64,000 nucleotides of DNA. Source: Cryomorphaceae bacterium. Its GTDB lineage: Bacteria; Bacteroidota; Bacteroidia; Flavobacteriales; ECT2AJA-044. Location of the stretch: positions 1 through 64,000 of the forward strand of contig CP059070.1 in NCBI GenBank assembly GCA_017798125.1. The letters are read 5' to 3'. The position numbers and the translations under genes were made by a program. The notes beneath the pieces are model-generated. The model was not told the DNA's origin, did no database searches, and was given only the letters and a program-made list of their open reading frames with translations. This document shows positions 49,350-58,211 of the stretch, one piece after another (the stretch's first letter is position 1; each line of letters opens with the position of its first letter).

Positions 49350-52300
49350 CTACTTGCGAAGGGGCGTATCCAAAATGTTCCGTGAAGCACCGAGTAAAAT
49401 AGCTGGAACTATTGAATCCAACAGAGTATCCCACTTCCTTGACGCTGCTTTCTCGCTCAACCAGTAACTTCATTGCCTTATTTAGTCGGAAGCTTCGGAC
49501 AAATTGTGTGGCCGACAAACCGGTTACCGCTTTTAATTTGCGGTGAAGCTTGGATCGACTAACCGCGAGCGCCGAGCACAATTGCTGAACATCGAATTCT
49601 GGATCTTCGAAATGCTCTTGCATCACCTCATCCAGTTTTTGCAAAAAAGGATCTTCGGAGGGGATTGGCTCCGAAACCCTTTGCGCATCCGAATATTTTG
49701 ATCGAAAAGCCTCTTGCAATGAGGTTTTCCAAGTCAGCATATTTCGAAGGCGCAAGAGAAGCTCTTCTTTGCTGAACGGCTTGACCATGTAGTCATCGGC
49801 ACCGGATTCAAGGGCCTTCAACCTCGTCTCCAAGGCACTCAATGCACTTAAAAGTATCACGGGTATGTGGCAAGTGTCATGCTCGTCCTTTAACTTCGAA
49901 GACAACTGAATTCCATCCATTTCGGGCATCATAACATCTGACAACACGATGTCCGGAATAGTCTCTTGAGCAATGCGAAGGGCCTCTATTCCGTTGGGTG
50001 CTTCTAGAATTCGATAATCATCAAATAGCGAAATCCGCAGATAGGCTCTCAAATCCTCGTTGTCCTCAGCTATAAGTATGAGCGGAGTATCCTCTCCGCG
50101 TTCCTCGTTTGGCTCATAACCCTCAATCTCGGCCGAGGTGTGCGATTCTTGTTCTTCAAAAGAATAATCATCCTCAACCGCTTCGGCTTGGTGATAAGGA
50201 AGGCGGATCGTGAACAAGGCTCCTCCCCATTCAGACACGGAGACATCAATGCGCCCTTCCATAAGCTCAACATAGGTCTTGCACAAGGCCAGCCCTATAC
50301 CTGTTCCACCCGCTCGATAGGCATCCTTCCCCTTGACCTGATAAAACGGCTTAAATAGATCTGCGCGATTCTTCTCTGGAATCCCAGGTCCATCATCTTC
50401 AATGGAAAGTGTGAAGTCTTCGCTTTCAAAATTCACAATCAGACGAACTCTTCCGTTATCCTTGGCATACTTGAGTGCATTAGCGAGGATGTTTACCAGA
50501 ATCCGCTCTAGTTTGGGCCCGTCAAATCCAAGGTGTCGCGGCTCAGGCATTTGAAGATCGACTGAAATTCCGCGTTGCGTGGCCATGGGCATCATCCGGT
50601 CCACAACAGATTGAACAAATCCTGTTAGTTCGCCCTGTAGGTAATGAGCCTCCAACATTCCCTCCTCATACTTATTCAAATCAAGGAGTTGGGATATCAA
50701 TTGCAACAAGTCCCTTCCATTGCGTTGGGCTATGTTCAACAAGTATCGTTCTTTGGCGTCCTTAGAGTCTTTAAAAAGGTCCCGAATGGGCCCAAGCAAG
50801 AGTGTAAGAGGTGTTTTAAACTCGTGCGAAATATTGGAGAAGAACCGGGTCTTCGCGGATTCCAATTCTCGAATTCGGGCGGCCTCGTTCCGCTCAAATT
50901 GGAGCTCGGCTCTGAGTTCCAAACGTTTTTTCTGGAACCGCAGGAAAGCCACACCTCCAAAGACTAAAGCCATCAGATACAAGGTAAACGCGGTAGGGCT
51001 TTTGTACCATGGCGGCCTAAAAACGACCATCTGCTTAAAAGATAAAGGGCTCTCCCTCCCACTCCAATCTACGGCTCTGACCAACAAGAGGTATTTACCC
51101 GTGGAAGGTTCGGATAAAGTGAGTTTATTGCCTCCCGGGACGGGCGCCCATTCAATTCCTTCCCCGCGTCCCTGCAGGGCATATTCGTATCTATGAAGGT
51201 GTGTATGGGAGAAATTTGGCCAGAAAAAAGAAAATTCCAAGCGCCTTGATTCCATAGCATTAAAAGTCCAGGGCGCCTCGGAATTCGCATTTGGCGTTCG
51301 CTCTACCAGTCCACCAGATGCATACTGCATAATGGAAGAACACAGGACGGGAGACTCGGAGCCCGGTCCCTTGAACTGCTCTGGAGAAAAAGCCGTCAGT
51401 CCTTTCATCCCACCGAAAAACAGCTTGTCTCCCAACACCAGCGAAGAACCCATGTTGAATTCATTCCCTTGAATCCCCGTTCCGTACACGTAATTTTGAA
51501 AGGTCTCTTTTTCGGGATCAAATTGAAAAAGCCCCCTATTCGTGCTTAACCAGATCTGACCTGACCTATCGTTTTCCAAAGCGTAAACCGTCGTATTGGT
51601 CAGACCTTCTTGAACTCCATAAGTCTTCCAATCTCCCTTCTTCAAATCAAATCGCAGCAGCCCTCCGTCTCGAGTGGCCACAAAAAGTTCCTGGTCATTT
51701 TGAGCTATAAAGTCAGTTATCCTTATACCCGGGAATTTCTGTTCAAATCTCCCGTCGGGGTGAACGACGTGCAGACCCCAATATGTTCCAAGCCAAAGTG
51801 CCCCTTCAGAATCCTCATATACGGCGTTTACTGAATTGTCCCAAACCGTCACAGAATCTGTTGAAAATGGCTGCCTGATAAAGTTGTCCTCTTCGGGTAT
51901 ATAGGTCAGCATGTATCGCGTGCAGAAACCCAATATTCGTCCATCCCTGGTTTCATACAGCTTCCGAATCCAAGAAGGTGCTCCGTAACCACCCTCATGA
52001 CTTCGATCCCAAAACCGAACTTCTCCATTGGGATTTCTTCGAATGACTCCGGACTGGGTGGCCACCCATTGGTTCCCGTACCGATCCACATGGAAATCCT
52101 GAACATTGAATCGATCCGTTCGGCTCGGATGTAGGTTGGCCCAGTCACCGAATGGGCTCAATACCGATGACCGCAGGTCCAGTTCCTGCATGTCCCGATA
52201 GAGGACGATCAACTCTCCTTCCGGACCTTTTCGGATTTTAGGATAATACCGGATGAAGGCTTCGTTCCCTGCTCTCCGCGTTTCTTCTCCGTAGTAGGAA

Positions 52301-53400
52301 AACGGCACATCGCCTGGACTGCAAATGAACAGTCCGCGACCATTGCCTCCAATGACGATTTGTCCACCTGTTGTTCGGATCATGCATTGAGCCAGAAGCG
52401 TATAGTCTCTGTCGTTCAGCCGCGCCGGAAAAATAGCCGTGTCCGCAACCGGATCATACAGGAACACGCCTTGAAAAGTACTGACCCAATAGGTTCCGTA
52501 CTCATCTTGAAGGTAAGAACCGACCATAATGTCGGGAAAGCGTTCCCTAAAATCAATGAGACTCGATTGTTCCTTGAGTAAATCGTACTGAATCATTCGA
52601 CCGTCGTCCGTTCCCAAATGGACCACATTTCCGTTACACTGAACGAAGCGATAGTAGTCACCTGCCCAATCAAATGGTTCTTTGCCTTCATCGAAAATGG
52701 AAACTTCTTTCCATTCGGGTTCCGATTCCCGAGAAAGTACTCCGTAAAAAAGGTGATTCATAGAACCCACCCAAAGCGTATCCCCACTGATGTCAATCGT
52801 CAGGACCGAACCGAGTGATCTGCCGAACTCCAGCTCTGCCCATTTCTGACCGGACCATTGTTCCAAGGCTTTGACCTCTTCAAAGGTGCTACCGGCCTCC
52901 AGGAACCCGATCCTTCCCTTGTAGTCTAAAAGAACAATTCGGCCATCGGGATGCTCCATGATTTGTCGAACCCGACCAGTACGATCATCGATCATATTGG
53001 TATCGCGTTGAATTCGGTGCACGTGCTTTCGATCCGGGCTGATTACATTGATGGACTGATCGGACAACCCCAGCCAAATGCGGTGCTTAGAATCTTCAAA
53101 GATTAAATGAACCCCATTGACGGAAAGGCTATTGGAATCGAGTGGATTGTGGTAAAAGTGCAAAAAGGAAGAACCGTCATAACGGTCCAATCCTCCGGGC
53201 GTACCCAACCACAAGTACCCCTCATGATCCTCGAGAACCGCCTCCACCAAGCCCTGAGAGAGCCCCTCTTCCGTGGTCAGTAACTCATACTGAAAATAGG
53301 CGTTCAAACTAGGACCAAAAGGATCCGACGATCCGTGGACCTGAGTAAAAAAGAACAGAAATGTGAGAGCTATAAGTCGGAGCAGATTGCTCGGGCTCAT
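49339..53400 (-). CDS. SusR-like hybrid two-component system regulator (HTCS)
   Basis: A 1353-residue one-protein two-component system. A signal sequence (1-23) is followed by a periplasmic two-propeller sensor of Reg_prop repeats (about 40-690; GYLWLGTPGGLDRYDG, GQIWLSTNRGLFQFD), a Y_Y_Y domain (about 705-790) and one membrane helix (about 802-822). HisKA has FSNISHEFKTPLTLLLGPI (His about 858); HATPase has NILANALKYAKDNG and GTGIGLALCK. The receiver (about 1105-1215) has IVLSDVMMPEMDG, and an AraC-type DNA-binding domain ends the protein (LAVSRSKLHRKLKAVTGLSA; GFNSSSYFTRCFTEHFG). Such proteins usually sense oligosaccharides and drive nearby SusCD-type loci, but no susC/susD or glycoside hydrolase gene lies in the window. 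It follows the LpxR-like gene on the same strand. Confidence 0.95.
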   Translation of the reverse strand: MSPSNLLRLIALTFLFFFTQVHGSSDPFGPSLNAYFQYELLTTEEGLSQGLVEAVLEDHEGYLWLGTPGGLDRYDGSSFLHFYHNPLDSNSLSVNGVHLIFEDSKHRIWLGLSDQSINVISPDRKHVHRIQRDTNMIDDRTGRVRQIMEHPDGRIVLLDYKGRIGFLEAGSTFEEVKALEQWSGQKWAELEFGRSLGSVLTIDISGDTLWVGSMNHLFYGVLSRESEPEWKEVSIFDEGKEPFDWAGDYYRFVQCNGNVVHLGTDDGRMIQYDLLKEQSSLIDFRERFPDIMVGSYLQDEYGTYWVSTFQGVFLYDPVADTAIFPARLNDRDYTLLAQCMIRTTGGQIVIGGNGRGLFICSPGDVPFSYYGEETRRAGNEAFIRYYPKIRKGPEGELIVLYRDMQELDLRSSVLSPFGDWANLHPSRTDRFNVQDFHVDRYGNQWVATQSGVIRRNPNGEVRFWDRSHEGGYGAPSWIRKLYETRDGRILGFCTRYMLTYIPEEDNFIRQPFSTDSVTVWDNSVNAVYEDSEGALWLGTYWGLHVVHPDGRFEQKFPGIRITDFIAQNDQELFVATRDGGLLRFDLKKGDWKTYGVQEGLTNTTVYALENDRSGQIWLSTNRGLFQFDPEKETFQNYVYGTGIQGNEFNMGSSLVLGDKLFFGGMKGLTAFSPEQFKGPGSESPVLCSSIMQYASGGLVERTPNANSEAPWTFNAMESRRLEFSFFWPNFSHTHLHRYEYALQGRGEGIEWAPVPGGNKLTLSEPSTGKYLLLVRAVDWSGRESPLSFKQMVVFRPPWYKSPTAFTLYLMALVFGGVAFLRFQKKRLELRAELQFERNEAARIRELESAKTRFFSNISHEFKTPLTLLLGPIRDLFKDSKDAKERYLLNIAQRNGRDLLQLISQLLDLNKYEEGMLEAHYLQGELTGFVQSVVDRMMPMATQRGISVDLQMPEPRHLGFDGPKLERILVNILANALKYAKDNGRVRLIVNFESEDFTLSIEDDGPGIPEKNRADLFKPFYQVKGKDAYRAGGTGIGLALCKTYVELMEGRIDVSVSEWGGALFTIRLPYHQAEAVEDDYSFEEQESHTSAEIEGYEPNEERGEDTPLILIAEDNEDLRAYLRISLFDDYRILEAPNGIEALRIAQETIPDIVLSDVMMPEMDGIQLSSKLKDEHDTCHIPVILLSALSALETRLKALESGADDYMVKPFSKEELLLRLRNMLTWKTSLQEAFRSKYSDAQRVSEPIPSEDPFLQKLDEVMQEHFEDPEFDVQQLCSALAVSRSKLHRKLKAVTGLSATQFVRSFRLNKAMKLLVERESSVKEVGYSVGFNSSSYFTRCFTEHFGYAPSQVEKA

Positions 53401-53486
53401 GTCGCAGAGAGTCTTAGGTTTAGGGTAAGTTAGTGAAAACGAGTTTAATGCTCTTCTCTTTCTCTCTTGGATATTCTGGATAAAAA

Positions 53487-53503
53487 GTGCCTACGGCACG
53501 ATG
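53487..53503 (+). repeat. Dispersed 17-bp palindromic repeat, copy 6 (lpxR-HTCS gap)
   Basis: GTGCCTACGGCACGATG on the plus strand, beginning 3 bases from the LpxR-like stop in the 105-base gap before the HTCS gene. In the minus-strand transcript the GTGCC/GGCAC hairpin is followed by TTTTT, giving a weak terminator-like shape. I see no promoter match in the rest of this gap. Confidence 0.8.
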
Positions 53504-53505
53504 CC

Positions 53506-54384
53506 TCAAAAGAAGAATCCCAGACCCACCGATCCGTAACGATGACCATCTAAGCCGTGTAATTCAGGGCTTGACCAATAGAATCCCGCTTGCAAATACA
53601 CGCCCTTAACCTGTACTTCTAGCCCTGTGTAGGCCAGTAATCGAAAGTTTTCGAGACGTTCAGCGCTTACTCCATAAGGATCATTTTGAAAGGGACTTCC
53701 CTGTAGGGTTGCATCGTAGAGGACTCCTTGAGCTGTAAGAGATCCATGCAGGCGTACGAATCGCTGCTCTCCGCTTCGTGCCGCCCAAGGACGATCCACA
53801 ATCCCCAGGTAAACATCGGCTCCGGAACTCAACGAAGTATTGGCTGTTCCTAAGTCACCCCCGAATCGGCCCGTGAGGGCCACCCAGTTATTTCCGGTGA
53901 AGTACATTCGCTGATATCCGACTTGAACGATGGGCATCGTGGAAAGTTGACGGTCCCAGCCATAGGCTTCGGAACTGTTCTCCAAGAGGTCATGAACGCC
54001 GTTTTGCACTGCCGAGCCTCCCGCCTGAGGACCCATGACTCCGAAGGCCGTGGACCAGGTGTTTCGAACTGAAGAAGATTCGGAAAATCCGTGATGAGTG
54101 GCGCCCAGAGTTAGGGTTGCTGTATACGGCCGATCATCTTCGATGGCCTGAGGACGGGTATTCTTTAGGCCATTGTACATTCGATGTTCCGCAGAAAGGA
54201 CCCACTGTCGCCTCTCGTTAGCGGAAAAGGAATAGCGCAGTCCCATACCGTTGGTGTAAAATCGATCTGTTGGAGCGGGTGCATAAAAAGCATCGTTCTC
54301 CCCCCAAAATTCTATACCTTGGGCACAAGCGAGACTGGGAGACAAAACCAGCACCACTAGAAATATGAAAACAGACTTATTCAC
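53506..54384 (-). CDS. Lipid A deacylase LpxR-family outer-membrane protein
   Basis: A 292-residue outer-membrane barrel of the LpxR (formerly DUF2219) family, which removes the 3'-acyloxyacyl chain of lipid A. The signal peptide (about 1-22) ends LACAQ. Conserved N-terminal residues ENDAFY...TDRFYTNGMGLRYSF fit the family active-site region, and the protein ends GSVGLGFFF with a terminal aromatic typical of barrels. The start codon is GTG (54384). A perfect -7 element ends 4 bases before it, which supports this choice. The start overlaps the 5' end of the divergent DUF6624 gene by 20 bases. LpxR trimming would modify the lipid A made by the lpx operon at 32-36 kb. Confidence 0.88.
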   Translation of the reverse strand: MNKSVFIFLVVLVLSPSLACAQGIEFWGENDAFYAPAPTDRFYTNGMGLRYSFSANERRQWVLSAEHRMYNGLKNTRPQAIEDDRPYTATLTLGATHHGFSESSSVRNTWSTAFGVMGPQAGGSAVQNGVHDLLENSSEAYGWDRQLSTMPIVQVGYQRMYFTGNNWVALTGRFGGDLGTANTSLSSGADVYLGIVDRPWAARSGEQRFVRLHGSLTAQGVLYDATLQGSPFQNDPYGVSAERLENFRLLAYTGLEVQVKGVYLQAGFYWSSPELHGLDGHRYGSVGLGFFF

Positions 54385-55048
54385 TCTACAAAGCTATCGA
54401 GGAATTCAACGAAAAGCCTTCACTATTGTTGCGCTGATCTGTATTCATGGTACTCTTTTCGCGCAGGAAATGCCGGAACTCAGTGCCTTTCTTGAAGAGG
54501 TCTATGAGTCTGATCAGGGCATTCGCCGCGAGTTTATGGCTGTCGTTGATTCCAGCGGCTGGGAGGAAGCCCGTGAATTGTACGGCGCAGAAATGCAGCG
54601 GGTGGACAAAACCAACCTGGACACCTTGGAGCAGATCTGGGGTGAATACGGATGGCTCACCCCGCCCAAAATTTCCCCAAAGGCTGCTCATGCTCAATGG
54701 CTCGTGGTGCAGCATTCACCACTCGAAGTGCAGCAAAAAATGCGCGACGGCATGATTGCGGCGGCCGAGGCTGGCCATATGAGGAAATCCAACTTAGCGA
54801 GCTTTCTAGATCGGGTGGCCCTTCGAGAGGGAAATGATCAAACTTATGGAAGTCAAATCGCCTACGGCCCAGGGGATCAACCCTATGTTGCACCCCTAGA
54901 AGATCCTCTTAACGTCGACAAACGTCGAGCGGAAATGGGGATGGCGCCTATGGCGGAATACTGCCAACGTCAAGGCATTGTTTGGGACGCAGAAGAGTAT
55001 CTCTCCAACTTGGAAGAGTATCGCGTTTGGCATACCGGCGCCTACTAA
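54365..55048 (+). CDS. DUF6624 domain secreted protein
   Basis: A 227-residue protein with a signal sequence (hydrophobic IVALICIHGTLFAQ, about residues 22-35) after an unusually long N-terminal stretch. The mature part matches DUF6624: HAQWLVVQHSPLEVQQKMRD, then NLASFLDRVALREGNDQTYG, then PLEDPLNVDKRRAEMGMAPM. The function of this family is not known. The ATG at 54365 overlaps the divergent LpxR-like gene by 20 bases; no later in-frame start retains the signal peptide. It may be expressed from within the LpxR 5' region. Confidence 0.8.
   Translation: MKTDLFTLQSYRGIQRKAFTIVALICIHGTLFAQEMPELSAFLEEVYESDQGIRREFMAVVDSSGWEEARELYGAEMQRVDKTNLDTLEQIWGEYGWLTPPKISPKAAHAQWLVVQHSPLEVQQKMRDGMIAAAEAGHMRKSNLASFLDRVALREGNDQTYGSQIAYGPGDQPYVAPLEDPLNVDKRRAEMGMAPMAEYCQRQGIVWDAEEYLSNLEEYRVWHTGAY
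54389..54396 (-). promoter_or_regulatory. -7 promoter element for the LpxR-like gene
   Basis: TAGCTTTG on the minus strand, an exact TAnnTTTG match ending 4 bases before the GTG start at 54384, inside the 5' end of the divergent gene. Confidence 0.55.
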
Positions 55049-55129
55049 AGTCCACGCTCAGAATTGTTGCTTAAAGCGCTCAACAATTTTGGGCGCTCAT
55101 TCCTTTTAAACAATTCAAACACGAGCATT

Positions 55130-55840
55130 TTGCAACAAGTATATAGTCAATACACCAAGGAGGACCATGAGGTCTGGAACATCCTATTCAATCGACAGCG
55201 AACCAAGATCGCCGAACATGCTTCTGTTCGCTACAACGGCGCCTTAGATCAACTTTCGGACATCTTTTACAAAGAGCGGCTTCCGAATTACGAGAACCTC
55301 ACAAAGCGACTCTTGGAGGCTACAGGCTGGAGGATTGAGGTGGTCCCAGGACTCATTGAGATTGACCAGTTTTACAGCCTTCTCGCAGAAAAAGCTTTTC
55401 CGGCGAGCACGTGGATCCGAAAAAGATCGCAGCTCGACTATCTAGAGGAACCCGATATGTTTCACGATAGTTTTGGGCATCTCCCGCTCCTCGTTGAACG
55501 CGACTTTGCCGATTTCACCCATCGCCTTGGGCTGCTCGGTCAAAAACACAGTCAGAACGAAAAACGCTTGATCGAGCTTCAACGCATTTACTGGTATACC
55601 TTAGAGTTCGGGCTCATAAATGAAAATGGAATAAGGAAAGCCTATGGTGCAGGATTGATGAGTTCAGGAGGCGAAATCGAGTTCGCAATGAGTCCAAAAC
55701 CGGAGGTGCTTCCCTTTCGTATAGAAGAAGTCATCGCTCGCCCATTTGACAGTATGAGCATCCAGGAATTGTATTTTGAGATTACCGACTTCGAGGACCT
55801 ACACAAGGCCCTAGACGATTGGGAGAAAACCGTGGATTAG
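55130..55840 (+). CDS. phhA: Phenylalanine-4-hydroxylase
   Basis: About 236 residues of a non-heme iron aromatic amino-acid hydroxylase that converts phenylalanine to tyrosine with tetrahydrobiopterin. The iron ligands are visible: His and His in EEPDMFHDSFGHLPLL (about 109-118) and the Glu in YWYTLEFGLI (about 157). There is no N-terminal regulatory domain, as usual in bacteria. The start codon is uncertain: no ATG precedes the core. TTG 55130 (followed by QQVYSQYT) matches the expected family N-terminus, while TTG 55064 would add 22 non-homologous residues. The stop overlaps the convergent proline dehydrogenase stop by 4 bases. Confidence 0.92.
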   Translation: MQQVYSQYTKEDHEVWNILFNRQRTKIAEHASVRYNGALDQLSDIFYKERLPNYENLTKRLLEATGWRIEVVPGLIEIDQFYSLLAEKAFPASTWIRKRSQLDYLEEPDMFHDSFGHLPLLVERDFADFTHRLGLLGQKHSQNEKRLIELQRIYWYTLEFGLINENGIRKAYGAGLMSSGGEIEFAMSPKPEVLPFRIEEVIARPFDSMSIQELYFEITDFEDLHKALDDWEKTVD

Positions 55841-57012
55841 GCGCCCTTCCGGCGGTTCCACTCTCTTGAGAGGAGTGTTAGCTCGCGGCCGGCTTGACCT
55901 TCGACGGAGGTGTTCTCTTCGGCTCGTCGGAACAGGTAAGGCATCACAAACCGAACTGGACCAAAGGGCAAGTATTTGACCACATTGTATCCTCGATCAG
56001 CAAGGTTAAAACTGATGTGATCACTCATCCCATAGAGCTGAGAAAAGTAAACCTTAGGGTCCGTTTTTTCTATGCTCAACTCATCCATCAAGTCCACCCC
56101 GAGTTGGCAACTCTGTTCGTTGTGGGTCCCAGCCACGATGGCCATTTGATCGAGTCGCTCCAAAATGAATCGAAATGCGGCGTTGAAGTCACGATCGGTA
56201 TCTGCCTTGGTCTTCTGGATGGGGTCCGTGTAATTCAACTCTCGAGCACGATCGCGCTCTTTCTCCATATACGCTCCACGCACGATTTTGATACCTACAT
56301 GAAAATTGTTGGCCACTCCGTCTTCATACAAGCGCTTGAGGTAGTCCAAACGGTCGTGGCGGTACATCTGCATGGTGTTGTACACTATCGCCCGCTCACG
56401 ATTAAATTTCAGCATCAAATCACGCACCAATTCGTCAGCCGCAGATTGAATCCAGCTCTCCTCCGCGTCAATCAGTAGTGGGACATTCATTTCCGCTGAT
56501 TTAGCGGCCACAGCTTCAACACGCTTTCGCGCTCGATCCCATTCGGCCTGTTCGTCTGCGGTCAAGGCATCTCCCTTCTGGACTTTCTCCAGCAGCGCAA
56601 ATCGAATCAACCCACTGGGCTTGAAAACCGTAAAGGGGATTCCAGGGACGGACTTAGCGTGATCGATAATATCCAAGGCCACTTGCTGCGTCGCGTCCAA
56701 CACTTCACGTGTCACGTCGCCTTCAACGGAGTAATCTAATATAACCTCAACACCGAGCTTTCGAAGTTGTCCCAAAGTCTGCTCGCACTCCTCCATGGTT
56801 TCTCCTCCACAGAAGTGATCAAAGACCGTTGCTCGAATCAATGGTTTGATGGGCAATCTCAGAAAAAGGGCCAGCCGAGTCAAGGCCTTACCTACCTCGA
56901 CCAACCAGGGATAGTTCAGCATGCGAAACAGGTAATAGGCCCGGCGCAATTCTCGATTGGTTTTGGCGCGAAAGGCTACACTTGTATCGTCGAAAAGGAT
57001 TTTCTCAGCCAA
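55837..57012 (-). CDS. Proline dehydrogenase
   Basis: A 391-residue FAD-dependent enzyme oxidising L-proline to pyrroline-5-carboxylate and passing electrons to the quinone pool. The TIM-barrel motifs are present: PLLIDAEESWIQSAADEL, KIVRGAYMEKERDRARE, VAGTHNEQSCQLGVDL, and the C-terminal YLFRRAEENTSVEGQAGREL. It lacks the fused pyrroline-5-carboxylate dehydrogenase of PutA, so the second step needs a separate enzyme not seen here. The start codon is TTG (57012); the frame upstream is closed by TAG after 8 codons without an ATG. It is divergent from aroB. Confidence 0.94.
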   Translation of the reverse strand: MAEKILFDDTSVAFRAKTNRELRRAYYLFRMLNYPWLVEVGKALTRLALFLRLPIKPLIRATVFDHFCGGETMEECEQTLGQLRKLGVEVILDYSVEGDVTREVLDATQQVALDIIDHAKSVPGIPFTVFKPSGLIRFALLEKVQKGDALTADEQAEWDRARKRVEAVAAKSAEMNVPLLIDAEESWIQSAADELVRDLMLKFNRERAIVYNTMQMYRHDRLDYLKRLYEDGVANNFHVGIKIVRGAYMEKERDRARELNYTDPIQKTKADTDRDFNAAFRFILERLDQMAIVAGTHNEQSCQLGVDLMDELSIEKTDPKVYFSQLYGMSDHISFNLADRGYNVVKYLPFGPVRFVMPYLFRRAEENTSVEGQAGRELTLLSREWNRRKGA

Positions 57013-57057
57013 GAGCGTTTTCTTTGGGTTAAGCCTCTATAGAAGCGTGGACAAATA

Positions 57058-57065
57058 TAAGTTTG
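57058..57065 (+). promoter_or_regulatory. Candidate -7 element for the aroB unit
   Basis: TAAGTTTG fits TAnnTTTG and lies 44 bases upstream of aroB ATG 57110. I see no well-spaced -33 element. Confidence 0.35.
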
Positions 57066-57109
57066 TTCACCCATTCCGCCCTATATTTACCGCCTTCAAG
57101 CGCAAGCCC

Positions 57110-58210
57110 ATGGCCAGGTCCCTTTTCGAAACTCGTGAATATCCCATTTACTTCGGTGAATTGGGTCTTCGTGCATTGGATGAATCCTTACGGAACCAGG
57201 ACTATAGCTCGATTTTTATTCTCGTCGATGAACAAACCTTAGAGCTTTGTTGGCCCATTCTCCACCATCACCTTTCCTCTATTGGAGAAGCTCAGATGAT
57301 TCGGATTCCCACCGGTGAGGAACACAAGGATTTGGATACCTGCAGCAGCATTTGGCAACAGCTACACACTCAGGGCGCTGACCGACAATCTCTGCTCATC
57401 AACCTCGGAGGAGGTGTTATCACAGACATGGGTGGTTTTGCAGCAGCCACCTTCAAGAGGGGAATTGACTTCATTCATATTCCCACGACTTTATTGTCGC
57501 AGGTCGATGCTTCTGTGGGCGGTAAACTCGGTGTAGATTTCCAAGGCTCCAAGAATCAAATTGGCGTTTTTGCTCACCCAAAGGCCGTGCTCATTTTCCC
57601 AGAATTTCTCAAAACCCTTAGCAAAAGACAGTATCTATCTGGCTTTGCCGAGGTAATAAAGCACGGCTTAATTGCGGATTCAGAATTATGGGAAAAATGC
57701 ATGGCCACTCCACTTGCGAATCCAGAAGATTTGATGCAACTCATCTATACCTCTGTTCGCATTAAATACCGTTTTGTCGAGCAAGACCCTAAAGACCACG
57801 GTGCTCGTCAAGCCCTCAATTTTGGCCATACCGTGGGACATGCTCTTGAGAGCCATTTCCTTATGGATGAAGAGCGTCTTTCCATCCTTCACGGAGAGGC
57901 GGTTGCCGCTGGGATGATCATCGAAAGCTACCTCAGTTATCGGGTTTTGGGCCTCCCGCACGAAGAGCTGGATCAGATTGCTGATTTCCTATTTGCCCTT
58001 TTTGGAGCAGTGGCCCTACGGGCCGATGAAGTCGTTGCCATCCTTGATTGGATGAGGCAGGATAAGAAAAACACACATGGTCAAATTCGCTTCAGCTTAA
58101 TCCCGAGCATTGGATCCTACTCCATAGGAGAAAGCTGCGCGGACGACCTCATTTTGGCAGGCTTGAACTACTATATTCAACGGGCCGAAATGCAAAACAA
58201 AGAAGATTGA
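57110..58210 (+). CDS. aroB: 3-Dehydroquinate synthase
   Basis: A 366-residue NAD- and metal-dependent enzyme converting DAHP to 3-dehydroquinate, the second step of the shikimate pathway. Signature motifs are LLINLGGGVITDMGGFAAAT, FIHIPTTLLSQVDASVGGKL and the metal-binding ALNFGHTVGHALE, followed by SILHGEAVAAGM. The start MARSLFETRE (57110) is preferred over an upstream ATG whose sequence is non-homologous and overlaps the proline dehydrogenase gene. It is followed after 1 base by aroA, forming a partial shikimate operon. Confidence 0.96.
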   Translation: MARSLFETREYPIYFGELGLRALDESLRNQDYSSIFILVDEQTLELCWPILHHHLSSIGEAQMIRIPTGEEHKDLDTCSSIWQQLHTQGADRQSLLINLGGGVITDMGGFAAATFKRGIDFIHIPTTLLSQVDASVGGKLGVDFQGSKNQIGVFAHPKAVLIFPEFLKTLSKRQYLSGFAEVIKHGLIADSELWEKCMATPLANPEDLMQLIYTSVRIKYRFVEQDPKDHGARQALNFGHTVGHALESHFLMDEERLSILHGEAVAAGMIIESYLSYRVLGLPHEELDQIADFLFALFGAVALRADEVVAILDWMRQDKKNTHGQIRFSLIPSIGSYSIGESCADDLILAGLNYYIQRAEMQNKED

Positions 58211-58211
58211 A

